Both the position numbers and the translations under genes were made by a program. Below are positions 12,023-22,969 of a DNA stretch of 64,000 nt, piece by piece. Source of the stretch: Sorghum bicolor (Eukaryota; Streptophyta; Magnoliopsida; Poales; Poaceae); NCBI RefSeq assembly GCF_000003195.3, contig NC_012876.2, positions 42,348,135-42,412,134 of the forward strand. Direction: 5' to 3'. The notes under the pieces are model-generated. The model was not told the origin of the DNA and ran no database searches. It was given only the letters and a program-made list of their open reading frames with translations. Within the stretch, counting starts at the first letter, position 1; each line of letters begins with the position of its first letter.

Positions 12023-12639
12023 TCAAAGCCCTAGTTTGGTTTTGGGTAATTGATGAGACCCTAGTACTAACCACTATACTAAGTGTGTGTAAACTTAATG
12101 AGGTTGGTACATGCCAAGTGATGGAGCAAGAGATGACCATTATGATGATGGTGATGACCACAAGATGATCAAGTGCTCAACTTGGAAAAGAAGAAAGAGA
12201 AAAACAAAACCCTATGGAGATCAAGGCAAAGGTATTGCTTAGGGTTTTGGTTTTGGTGATCAAGACACCATAGAGGGTGTGATCACATTTAGGATAGATA
12301 GCCATACTATAAAGAGGGGAATTCTTTGGCTAAGCGGTTATCAAATGCCACTAGGTATCATTGTTCATGTGCATGCATTTAGAACCTAGTGAGCTAACCT
12401 AACTCCTTCGAAGAAAATGATTGTGAAAATGCTAACACACATGCACTTGCTGGTACACACTTGGTGGTGTTAGCACACTTTGAGAAGGAGGTGGAGGTTG
12501 ATTTGGTGCTTTTGAGAAAATGAAATGCATATTTTCTATTGCGCCAATGGAAAGTTTGGAGAAGTCACCCATAGGCACCAGACGCTGTGCCTGCGCATCG
12601 GGTGTGCTGTCTACTTTTGGCAGTGTTAGGGTTGAGCAC

Positions 12640-12902
12640 CAGATGCTCTGCACCGGATGCGGGCTAGACCCTGTGTGTGCGTCCGGTGTGGCTTGACTAC
12701 AGTAGGTGTTTCTAACTGAGAGCATCGGACGCTCTGGGTGCGTCCGGTGGTGCGAGTCTAGTGTCTGTGTGTTTTGCAAACCTCTCTAGGTAAGGGACTG
12801 GACGCTCAGGAGCGCGTCTGGTGTGTGGGTCCGGTGACCCCGCTTGTTTGTAGACCTCTCTGCATACGTGACCAGTGTGCCAACTTGAGCGCGTCTGGTG
12901 GT
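12640..12902. repeat. GTCCGGTG/CACCGGAT motif cluster in the plus-strand Sirevirus LTR
   Basis: GTCCGGTG occurs at 12681, 12742 and 12829, with decayed versions (GTCTGGTG, CACCGGATG) between. It is the complement of the CACCGGAC cluster of the neighbouring inverted element and lies in the same place, just upstream of the TATA box. Confidence 0.68.
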
Positions 12903-12952
12903 CTCGATTTCTATCCAATGAAGGAGCCAACGGCTCTATTTGTTTGAGGGGC

Positions 12953-12961
12953 TTATAAATA
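12953..12961 (+). promoter_or_regulatory. TATA box of the plus-strand Sirevirus LTR
   Basis: TTATAAATA lies about 60 bases downstream of the GTCCGGTG-type cluster, in the place expected for the LTR promoter. Confidence 0.65.
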
Positions 12962-13659
12962 CGTGTTAGCCGACTTGAGGCTCACTCTCTTGGCATTCTA
13001 GCATACATGACATCCTTGTGAGCCTAAGCAAAGACCTCCCACTCATCTCCTTCATAGACTATTCATATTTATGAGATTGGCAGTGATTCCAAGTGCATTT
13101 GTTTGAGTTATTTCATCTAGTGGCACTTGGGGATTGTTTTGGCTGTGGTTTTCTTGTTAGGTTGCCGCCACCTAGACGGCTTGGAGCAGCGGAGGAGGAT
13201 TGGCACGAGTTGGTGATTGTTCGTGACCATCTCTCGATGATTGTGAGGGGTCTTGTACCTTTCTCGGCAGAGAGCCAAAAGGTAACCCTAGTAAAGTGCT
13301 TGTGTCATTGAGCTACCTCACTTGTGGGTAGGTTCTTGCGGTGTCCTAGTGAGGACGAGGTTCGTGCTACACCTCTTAGCCACCGAACCACCAAGTGTTG
13401 GTCAACACAACAGGGACGTAGCATGCCAGCAAGCACGTGAACCTCGGGAGAAAAATCGGTGTCTCAATTGTGTTTTATTGGCATTCTTCCGGTGCTTGAT
13501 TGTCTATATTGGTGATTGGTTCATCCCCTACACGGCGATATAAATATCTCATCATATCCTTTATTTACCGCAAAATAATGTAATTAGATTAGTTGCTCAC
13601 TTTGCCTTGTGTAGTATAGCTCACTAGTGTAGCTTGTAGTGACATAGCTCTTGTGTGCC

Positions 13660-14854
13660 TGTTGATATTTGGGAACGCAATAAGGAATTAATCCGCAAGC
13701 GCACGGATATCGGTGAGCACTTCATCCGGGACGTCATCCAGAGTATCGTATTTATGTTTTTACCACTAGGAGAAAGAGTGCATCTGACTAACCCGGTCTA
13801 TTACTACTAACCTTTAGTCTACAAAGAATGTTTCTCGATGTGAGTGATGTATAGAGAAGACTACAACCGTAATCTCGTTCTAACCTTGGTAAGGATAATC
13901 TAATGTTCTATTGGGGAGGCTCACGGAATCTAGACACCACATAGGATGTTCAACCCACACCTATAAACCCTATCGATCCTACTAACGGGATATGGGCTGC
14001 AAAGGTAACTCAGAAATGTCACGTTCCTCGCTACTACCACGGTCCAGCTAGTCAGGGGATATCTATGATTATCCTAGCCCAAACACCACATCTACGCCAG
14101 AGATGATTACTCTAAACTCTACGCAAAGAGATCAAAGTAAAGTCATAAACCAAAGAACAATAAAACAAGAACTTACTAGTATTTAGAAGTTGAGATACTG
14201 AAGAATCCTAGGAGCAAGCTTCGGCTTAGGAGAACTTGATCCCGCAGGTACAACCTCGGAGTAGACACCGACAGGCCAGGCTTCCTCCGATCTACACCTC
14301 CACTCTATCTCTCTCAATCTAGTAGATCTAGTCTACTCTCACATTAGATGCTAAGCCCTAAGTCTATTTAGAGGAAAGGTTATCCTTCGAGGGCACCTCT
14401 CAACTCTATGATGAACTTGTTCTCCTCCAGGGGCCAGGGGGTCTGCTTATATAGTCCCCTCAGGTAAACGTGGGTCGTCGGATCAAACCGACATTGATTG
14501 AACGGTTATCCTTGATCCTTTAGGTCGGTGGAGCGTGATCCGCGAAGTTGAACATGATTGGGCACAACACCAGGGCGGGCGCCCTGCCCCCGGGCCCGAT
14601 CGCCTTCTCGTTCATTCCCGTGGCTTCTGGAGTCTTCTAGATGGTAGAAAATTGTGCGGTGTGTTAATATCTCTATGTAATCCCGACATGTGGGCCTTTC
14701 TTCCCTATTTCTTGATAACCCCCTGCAGAGACAGATAAACAACAAAACTCATGGAATTCTGTCAGATCAAACCCTAATTCTAGGTGTTGGTTGTATATTG
14801 GTCCTTTCCCTTGTTTATTTGATAATTAAAATTGATACTTAAGAACCGTCAACA
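13660..14854 (-). repeat. Athila 3' LTR (left)
   Basis: 1,195 bp. It contains a minus-strand TATA box at about 14447-14455 (ACTATATAAGC) and a GGGCGGGCGCCC palindrome at 14572-14585 about 120 bases before it. The adjacent internal bases (14855-14868) read on the minus strand as a short G-rich tract, the likely polypurine tract. Confidence 0.9.
14447..14455 (-). promoter_or_regulatory. TATA box of the Athila LTR
   Basis: Minus strand CTATATAAG. The same box is at about 23757-23765 in the other LTR, at 20244-20252 in the nested solo LTR, and at 61846-61855 in the truncated LTR near the window end. Confidence 0.65.
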
Positions 14855-16150
14855 AACACCCCCATACTTAGGCTTTTACTCGTCCTCGAGAAAAGGATGG
14901 TTAAGAAAAATATCTAGGGTTAAAACATTATAAAGCATTCTCTTCATACCTGCAGCGTGTTGTAAAAATTCACTGTGTACCGTAGTCAGGGAAATATATG
15001 GTTAAGAGCAGAGGTCCTTTCTTCTCAATCCTGTTACTTGGAGTTTTTATATATTTTTGAAAAGAAATTTATCATACCTTTATCCTCATAGGTTCTCTCA
15101 GTTCACTCATTATCTTTTATATCTCACTGAGGCTGTTTTAATTTGCAAAAATTCTCAAGCATACTTACCTTGCATTTATTGCCTGATCAAAACGGGATCC
15201 GAGGAGAAGAATGCCATACTCTTAGATCAAAGACTTTGGAAATTAAAAACTTGTCAACTCTTACTGGCATATTGCTTATTAGAGGGACCATGGGCTATCA
15301 TTTTCTTTCTTTTCTTCTTTTTTTTCAGGTGGATACCGAGGTACCCATAATTCTACTGCCGGACACTTGTCTATTTTTTCTGCGAGGTTGTCGAGCACTT
15401 GCTCCTTTTTATTTCCTTGAAATATCCTTATTTTTGCATAGCCCATGCCTCTAATGCAATAATACTTCGGAAGAGTGAATCTTTCTGAATAAATATCTTG
15501 ATCTTAGGAGCATGATAAATCACTCAACTAGGGTCTACCTCATTTTGAACAGACTCAATACAGAGTAGATAGCTTTTATAATTATTATATTTTCAGGTTT
15601 ATCAAGCATATAAAACATTGAGGATGGTATCTAGAATTTTTGAAGATTTTGAAATAAATTCTCCAAGAAACAATGATATCACGAATAAGGTACTCATACT
15701 CTACCATCTCACATTCCACAATGACTTAAGTAACATAGGGTTTTAAAATGATTTTTCAATAATTGCAGGTTTTCAGGAAATATCACAGAGTGAGATTAAT
15801 CATGATTAGAAACATTTTAATCTTTTTTTATTTATCATGTCGGAGACAATATTCTGCATAATCCAAGATATATATGTATGTGTAAAGTGTGCAGAGTATG
15901 TACATGAATCGTGGAGTGGTGTAGTCGAAGTACATTGGCATGTCGAGGGATCTCCCTCATACTTGTTTTCTGCTTTCTTGCATAAAAAAATAAAGTAGAG
16001 ACACATAAGACATAATAATAATAATACTCTTATTAATCTTGAGGCATTTATTATAAATGACTAGTAATGAACTGAAGCTAATAATAGATCTAAACCGAAT
16101 TTAAAGATAAATAACTAAGATGCATTGCCTCAAGATCTAATCTAGATAAC
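14855..16150 (-). other. Athila 3' noncoding region
   Basis: This is AT-rich sequence between the 3' LTR and the extra ORF. Short frames occur on both strands but none has a domain or codon pattern I recognise. I see nothing else in it. Confidence 0.5.
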
Positions 16151-16780
16151 TTAGCTGCGCTCTAACTCCCTGATCTTCTTATTGGCACTAGCAAGATCAT
16201 GCCTAAGACCTAGTATAATGGTGTTCTGGTTCGAGAGCTGCCTAGTGATAGAGTTAACCGAGGACTGGAGTTCTATGATGATCCTGTCTAGCCTACGAAC
16301 GTCCTCATCAATATCTACTATAGTCTTGCGACGCTTAGGAAGTGTCTCAAGAGCATTGAGAGCGTGCTTCGGAGCTGCCTTTGGAGGGATGAAACGGACT
16401 TTGGCTGCTCTAATCCCCTCAAAGTAAGGCCTCTCCTCCTCCGTAGTGTAGCGGATGCTGCTGATCTCGCCGCTTCGGTTCGTCTTGACTCCAACGACCC
16501 TCTCATTGGGTCTGGGTGGAAGGATCGTAGTGCCGGCTGGCACCTTGACGGTGGTTTCCTTCTTGGCTGACGGTCCCTTGAGAAGTAGGGGCTGCAGTGG
16601 TGCAGTGAGAACTGGTTGAGCATGGTAGGATTGGGCGGAGCTGCGCTGGCGTAAAGGCATGGCTTCTAGCTGTCACTCTGTGTTGGCTGGGACGAGAGCG
16701 TGGGCGTCGGGGTCTTCCTTGGGCTTCATGTTGAGGTCGTAGGGGACGACTACCCAATCGTCGTGGAACTCTTCGGCCAT
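16151..16780 (-). pseudogene. extra ORF downstream of Athila integrase, one premature stop
   Basis: On the minus strand ATG at 16780 opens a 210-codon frame broken only by TGA at 16675-16673 (codon 36), where a one-base change from TGG would restore reading. An internal ATG at 16660 leaves a 169-residue open part. The N-terminal part is acidic (MAEEFHDDW). The C-terminal third looks like a coiled coil: heptad-like I/L positions in DRIIIELQSSVNSITRQL, ending KIRELERS. There is no signal peptide or membrane segment, so it does not look like the env-like ORF seen at this place in some Athila elements. I do not recognise the family. A TATA box lies about 90 bases upstream (16869-16878). Confidence 0.6.
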
Positions 16781-16868
16781 TTGAGCAGCGAGGGACTAAG
16801 CAAGCTCCAATTGAAGAAGAAGAGAAGGCTTGAATAGATTGGTGTTTGAAAACTAACGTCAGGGGTCT

Positions 16869-16878
16869 GTTTATATAG
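16869..16878 (-). promoter_or_regulatory. candidate internal TATA box before the extra ORF
   Basis: The minus strand reads CTATATAAAC, 89-98 bases upstream of the ATG at 16780. A pyrimidine-rich leader lies between. Two GGGCGGGCGCCC palindromes lie about 150-180 bases further upstream. Confidence 0.5.
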
Positions 16879-17018
16879 GGGTCAAAAAGTGCCTCTAGTG
16901 TTTGCTCTGGCTACTCCCGCCGCCGTGCGTGCGAAACTTTCCATCTGTATGATTATTTAGTTTACCATAAATGTGTTTATAGCGATGGAGGAAATCGGGA
17001 CTGAGATGGGGTAGGGGC

Positions 17019-17053
17019 TGGGCGCCCGCCCTCTTCATCAGGGCGCCCGCCCT
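17019..17053. repeat. paired GGGCGCCCGCCC palindromic motifs
   Basis: Two copies, at about 17020-17032 and 17041-17053, separated by a short spacer. Similar copies lie in the LTRs of this family near 14572, 20094, 20113 and 23883. Confidence 0.6.
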
Positions 17054-17161
17054 GTGCCTGGCCCCTCTGTGGGCTCGCTTCCTCGAGCGTGCTTCTAGAT
17101 GCAGACTTTATTAGGAATATATATACATGGCCCTAAAACATCAGATTAAAAAGGTCGGGCT

Positions 17162-19823
17162 CTAAATCTCCATCGGAAGGTAGAAATGGATCACGTCTAT
17201 CTCTTCTAATTCTTTATTGGGTTCTAAAAATAATTTAAGACGTTGACCATTTACCTTGAATAACGTACCTTTGTCATTTTGAAGTGTGATAGCTCCGTGG
17301 GATGATGAATTTATTACCTTGAATGGTCCTTACCATTTACTCTGGAGTTTTCCATGCCCGAAAAGCTTCACCCTGGAGTTAAAAAGTAATACCTTATCTC
17401 CGGGTGCGAACTCCTTCTTCTTGATCCTCTTGTCATGCCACCTTTTGACTCTTTCTTTATAGATCTTCGAGTTGTGATATGCTTTCTCTCGTCATTCTCC
17501 CAATTCTGATTGTTGCATTCTTCTATGATCTCCAGTGACATCTAGGTCCACATTCCATCTCCTTATGGCCCAGTGTGCTTTGAATTCTAGTTCAACTGGT
17601 AGGTGGCAAGTCTTCCCGCACACCAATTGGTATAGGGACATTCCAATTGGGGTCTTGTATTCTGTCCGGTATGCCCAGAGTGCATCGGGTAACTTGTCAT
17701 TCCATGCCGTTTCCATCTCATTGACTGTCTTCTGAAGAATATTCTTGATTTGCTTGTTGGAAGTCTTTGCTTGGCCACTTGTCTGAGGATGATAGGGGGT
17801 AGCGACGTTGTGACGGATTCCCTGTTTTGATAGATATTGCTTGAAGCGTTTGTCGATGAAGTGTGCTCCTCCATCACTTATCACTACTCTGGGAACTCCA
17901 AATCTTGGAAATATAACTTCTTCAAACATCCTCTTTGAACTGATGTTGTCGGCGTGCTTGCAAGGCAATGCCTCTACCCACTTGGAGACGTAGTCAACTG
18001 CCACCAAGATGAAATCACACTTCTTTGATGGAGAAAATGGACCCATGTAATCTATTCCCCAGACATCAAAGAGCTCAATCTGAAGGTTGTTGGTGAGTGG
18101 CATGGCATCCCTTGTGTTTATGTTTCCGTGCCTTTGACATGGCCCACATCTTCTGATATATTGCTTTGTGTCTTGATACATTGTAGGCCAGTAGAATCCA
18201 CACTGCTAGATCTTTCAATGTGTACGGAATGCTCTATAATGACCTCCATATGGTGATGAATGACATCTGTCGATGATCTTCCATCCTTCCTCAGTGGTCA
18301 CACACCTCCTGAGTAAGCCATCAGAGCATACTCGGAAGAGGTATGGCTCATCCCATATATGTGAACGACTTTCTTGAATAAGCTTCTTCTTGTTTGCTCC
18401 TGGTGGTACATATCCTGAAACCATAAAATTAATAATATCTGCATACCAGGGGTCAGACCTGTTAATCCCGTAGAGCATGTCGTCCCGGAGTGAATCATTG
18501 ATGGGGGTTTCCTGTGGATTCTTAAAATACATTCTAGACAAGTGATCAGCAACATAATTTTCTACTCCCTTTTTATCATTTATTTCTAAGTCAAATTTTT
18601 GAAGTAATAAGATCCATCTAATCAGGCGAGGTATAGCATCTTTTTTAGTGAGCAGATATTTTAGTGTAGCATGATCAGTGGAAACAATTATTTTAGCTCT
18701 AACTAAATAAGATCTAAATTTATCAATGGCAAAGACAACATCCAGAAGCTCTTTTTCAGTGGTTGCATAATTAAGTTGAGCTCCTGTCAAAGTTTTACTG
18801 GCATAAGCAGTTGCATGATGCTTCTTATTTTTAGTTTGTCCCAAAACTGCCCCCACAGCATAATCACTAGCATCACACATAATTTCAAAAGGCAACGACC
18901 AATCAGGGGGTTGAATGATTGGTGTAGAGATGAGTGCATTCTTTAATAAATTGAAAGATGTTAGGCATGCATTATCAAATTTGAAAGGAGCATCCTTGGC
19001 TAGCAAAAGAGTAAGTGGTCTAGCAATAAATGAAAAATCTTTTATGAATCTACAATAAAAACCAGCATGGCCAAAAAAGCTTCGAATTTCTTTTATATTC
19101 ACAGGTGGAGGTAGCTGTTCAATTACTTCAATTTTAGCTTTGTCTACCTCAATACCTCTTTCAGACAATAGGTGTCCGAGCACTATTCCTTCCCTAAACA
19201 TAAAATGACATTTTTCCCAATTAAGGACTAAGTGCTTTTCTTCACATCTTTGCAAAACCTTGTCTAAGTTTTCAAGACAACTATCAAAAGTTTTTCCATA
19301 AACAGAGAAATCATCCATGAAAACTTCCATAATCTCTTCAACCATATCAGAAAATATAGACATCATGCATCTTTGAAAAGAAGCTGGTGCATTACATAAC
19401 CCAAAAGACATTCTACGGTAAGCATAAGTTCCGTATGGGCATGTAAAAGTGGTTTTGCTTTGATCATCGGGATGGATCGGGATCTGGTGATACCCTGAAT
19501 ATCCATCTAAGAAACAGAAGAACGAATGGTTCGCTAATCGCTCTAGCATCTCATCTATCAAAGGTAAAGGAAAATGATCCTTTCTCGTGGCTTTGTTTAG
19601 TTTCCTATAGTCTATGCACATCTGCCACCCTGTGACGGTGCGTTGTGGAATTAGCTCGTTCTTTTCATTCATAACAACAGTCATGCCTCTCTTTTTAGGC
19701 ACAACTTGAACTGGGCTCACCCACTCACTGTGCGACACAGGATATATAATCCCTGCATGCAGCAACTTTATAACTTCCTTTTTAACTACCTCTCTCATCG
19801 CGTTGTTAAGTCTACGTTGGGGC
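17162..19823 (-). pseudogene. Athila pol (RT, RNase H, integrase), decayed
   Basis: On the minus strand the frame continues from gag-protease across the solo LTR at 19824. RT (19,800 to about 18,900) has the Athila signatures [20 protein letters not shown] and the active site FMDD. RNase H follows ([27 protein letters not shown]). Integrase has an HHCC finger interrupted by TGA 18217-18215 and TAG 18208-18206. In the core the second Asp is in SDGGAHF, but the residue 36 positions later, where the catalytic Glu belongs, is Lys (SGQAK instead of the usual SGQVE). Further stops are TGA 17494-17492 and TAA 17332-17330, and the frame ends at TAG 17164-17162. At least four stops and the lost Glu mean it is dead. 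Confidence 0.88.
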
Positions 19824-21103
19824 TGTTGACGGTCCTTAATGTTCACATTTAACCATCAACTAATCATAGAAAAGGATCCAAATGCAACCAACACCTAGAC
19901 TTAGGGTTTTATCTGACAGAATTCCACAAGTTTTGGTGTTTGTCTATTTCTGCAGGGGGTTATCAGGAAATATGGAAGAAAGGCCCACACGTCGGGTTTA
20001 CATAGAGATATTAACGTGCCGCACAATTATCTACCATCTAGAAGACTCCAGAAGCCACGAGACCGAAGCGGAGGCCGCGAGGGCTCAGGCACTGGGCGCC
20101 CGCCCTAGTCCTAAGGGCGCCCGCCCACCTCTTTCCACCAATCAGGGTGAAGTTCGGGGATCATGCTCCACCGACCTAATACTTCAAGGAAAACCACACG
20201 ATCAATGTCGGTTTGATCCGACGGCCCAGATTCACTTGAAGGGACTATAAAACCAGACCCCCCTGGCCCCTGGAGATCATACCTCTTCTACAGAATCAAA
20301 GCTAGGGTTTCAATTCTTCATCCAAGTAGAGAGGATCCCTCTAGTTCTTCTAGTTCTACCTCTAGTTCATCTAGATCTAGTTCTAGTTCATCTAGTTCTA
20401 GTTCTAGTTCTAGTTAGTTCTAGTTCTAGTTAGTTCTAGTTGTAATCTAGAAAATAGGGAGAGAGAAGAGGAGAGCGGAGGAGGAGCCGGATCTGTCGGA
20501 TCTTCCTCAACATTATACTTTTGCAGCATCTGGTTCGTTCTTCATCGTTCTCCAGGTTCTTCAATTCATAATCCTGAGTTCTCTAATTACTTTTATTTAC
20601 ATTCAAGTTATTTATTGGATTCCCGCTTGCATCAAGTGCTCTAGTCTTTATAACGCTAGAGTAGTAATTAATAGATTAGACGTGGTGTTTAGTCTTGCAA
20701 TTACCTGGAATTGCACCCAATCCTACGGATTGTTGTGGTAGCCCTAAGGTAGTGACAGCCCTAACGGTCGACGTATTCCACCACGTTCGGATCGGTGTTT
20801 GTAGGACCGTAGTCAGACCTTCCTAGCCCCCTTCTCATCTCTTTCTGTGGTTAGTGCTCTGATGTCCCGATATAGATAATCTTGAAGTAATTCTTGATTC
20901 TTAGATCAACTAGAGAACTCTCAGGAAACTTCCTCTCTTCCCACCAAAAATAATTATATAGTTATCCTTGGGCGATCTTGGATCTTAATTAGTACATTCA
21001 CGTTCTCTGTGGAAAATCGATACTCTGGAATACTCCCGGGTGAAAGCTACATCGGTATCCGTGCGCTTGCGGATTTTTCTGTTTGCGTTTAAAATACCCA
21101 ACA
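19824..21103 (+). mobile_element. solo LTR of the Athila family, nested and inverted
   Basis: It starts TGTTGACGGTCC and ends ACCCAACA, 1,280 bp, flanked by GGGGC at 19819-19823 and 21104-21108. Its first 350 bases are the inverse of the host element's LTR end, so it is the same family in opposite orientation but diverged. No internal coding sequence remains, so it is the product of LTR-LTR recombination. It splits the host between protease and RT: minus-strand SVSPSREP before and [11 protein letters not shown] after. Confidence 0.9.
20338..20450. repeat. TCTAGT-type simple repeat in the solo LTR
   Basis: Imperfect runs of TTCTAG/TCTAGT units occupy about 110 bases downstream of the TATA box (20246). 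They are absent from the two LTRs of the host Athila and help explain its greater length. Confidence 0.75.
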
Positions 21104-22841
21104 GGGGCTCTCGAGAAGGTGAAACAGAAGGATCTGTCGGAATACGATGGGTACAAATTATAGGACTGATTCCTGTAAGATCTTGGAGTGAGTAGCCAAA
21201 AACTGAGTGATGTTTCTCAAGAATGGTCATCAAATGCAGAGTTTGCTCCTGAGTGAGTTTATCACTAATGATCACACGAAACTCTGGATTATTGTGTAGG
21301 AAAGCATAGATAAGACCGGGTGGTAAAGTTTTAATCTCTATGGGAGGTCTAGGTGTTTCTGCAAACTCATCTAAGGGTTCAGGTTCAGAAGGTTCAGCTT
21401 CTTCTTCTATGAAGAAAGGAGCTTCATCTTCTAAGTCTGGTTCATCTAAAAGCTCTAGAGATGCAGCCTTAACCTCCTCCATAGGATCAGGCAAAAGATA
21501 TGACTCGGCCTTATTATTTAAGGAGTGTGAAATTGTTATGGGAAGTTTAAAAGTTTTTCCAAAAGAAATGTGTAGCTTTCCAGTATGACCTTCATAAAGG
21601 AGTCTTCTAAAAGGTTGTCCTATCAACAGGTTGAAGTCCCATGTATCAAAGATATAGAAGTTCAAAGGAACCATGGAGCCTTCTACCATAAGTGGTAGGA
21701 CATTAATAATTCCAAGACAGGGGACTAATCGTCCCGAAGATTCCTTTATGACCTTTGTTGTGGGGGTTAAGACAAAATTTTTAAATAATTTAAGTGCAAA
21801 GGATTCAGACATGATGTTGATCCCCACAATAGGATTACAGAGGGCATCAAATTGATCATAATCATAAGCACAGCGTATAGTTATAGGAGGTCTGTCCAAA
21901 CGGATCACATTAGAGGAAAGCTCTGACTCTTCCAACCATTCGCTACTCATGACTAAGATAAGCTCTCTCAATTGATGTTCAGTTGGCAAACAAATGCTAA
22001 AATGGTCGTTTTGGGGTCTGACTATAGAATGGTAGTTTGAAATGTTTCCAAAATCGGCAAAAAGATCAGATTCTATATCCAACATGAAATGAGGTGGTGG
22101 AATTTCTTCCTTTTGTGGCTCAGAACTTGGGATAGCTAAAGTAGATAGAGAATTTGGCAGAGTGTCTACTTCGGCTTCGTGGGTTTCATCATGAAGGGTG
22201 TTATCCATCTCGCCTTCTAGGATTCTATCTAGTATTGCTCTAGCATCATCAGTAGGGATGCGAAAGAAAGAACCTCTAGACATTGTATGTAGCATTTGTT
22301 TATGATCTTTCTGAAGACCTCGAAAAAAGTGAAATAAAAGAACAGGCTCTTCAAGATTAAGGTTTGGACCAGATTCTAAAAGATCATAAAAACGTTTCCA
22401 GGATTTTCCCAAAGTTTCATTATCTTTTTGTTTAAAAGATAAGACTTCGAGTCTAAGGTCGCCGATATGGTCGAGGGAATAAAAATCTAGGCAAAAGTTG
22501 GCTCGTAAAACTCCCCATTCACCTCGTTGTTGACTTACCTTCTGATTATACCATTGTCTAGCTTCTCCCCTTAAAGAAAAAGGAAAAACCTTCCAACGTA
22601 AAGTTTTATCAGAAATGCCTTCAATATGAAGACAATCACATGTTTGCTCAAAATCTCTAATATGAAGGTAAGAGTTTTCGTCTTCCTTTCCTGAAAAAGA
22701 TAGGTTTTGAATCATGGCAATCAACCTAGAACTTAACCTATACTGGGATGTTTGGATAGGCTTTGATGACTCCCATGGTAAAAGGTCAGTTTTCGAAGGT
22801 GTTGCAAATTGATAGATCGATTTAGAATCTTGGTTTTCCAT
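21104..22841 (-). pseudogene. Athila gag and protease region
   Basis: The chosen start is ATG 22841 (MENQDSKS), the usual kind of Athila gag start; the frame is open a further 26 codons upstream. The gag domain is clear: conserved WKVFPFSLRGEARQWYN (residues ~85-100), then FCLDFYSLDHI in the place of the family's F..KFFP motif, then the LCxxFRGLQKDH-type block. I see no CCHC knuckle. The protease-like region reads ALCNPIVGINIMS, whereas the usual Athila form is CDLGASVNIMP, so the catalytic Asp seems absent. The frame is uninterrupted to the solo LTR at 21103, and reading through it gives artificial codons to 20985. It would need the downstream RT to form a polyprotein. Confidence 0.82.
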
Positions 22842-22943
22842 AAGGCAAGAAAATAAATAAAGAATATAAAAAGATAAGAAAAGATAAAAGTATAGATACA
22901 AGCTAGTAGTAAGACTCAAGATTATCTCAGCAAACCATCTTTC

Positions 22944-22961
22944 TCTCCGGCAACGGCGCTA
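22944..22961 (-). other. primer binding site (tRNA-Asp type)
   Basis: The minus strand reads TAGCGCCGTTGCCGGAGA, 16 of 18 bases matching the tRNA-Asp PBS used by Athila elements. It lies eight bases inside the 5' LTR. Confidence 0.8.
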
Positions 22962-22969
22962 GAAATGCT

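Noticed and set aside
16151..16660. Env-like gene of Athila
   Set aside because: No signal peptide, no transmembrane segment, short length and a coiled-coil C-terminus.
20985..21103. C-terminal extension of the Athila gag-protease frame
   Set aside because: These codons lie in the solo LTR; the true frame resumes at 19823.
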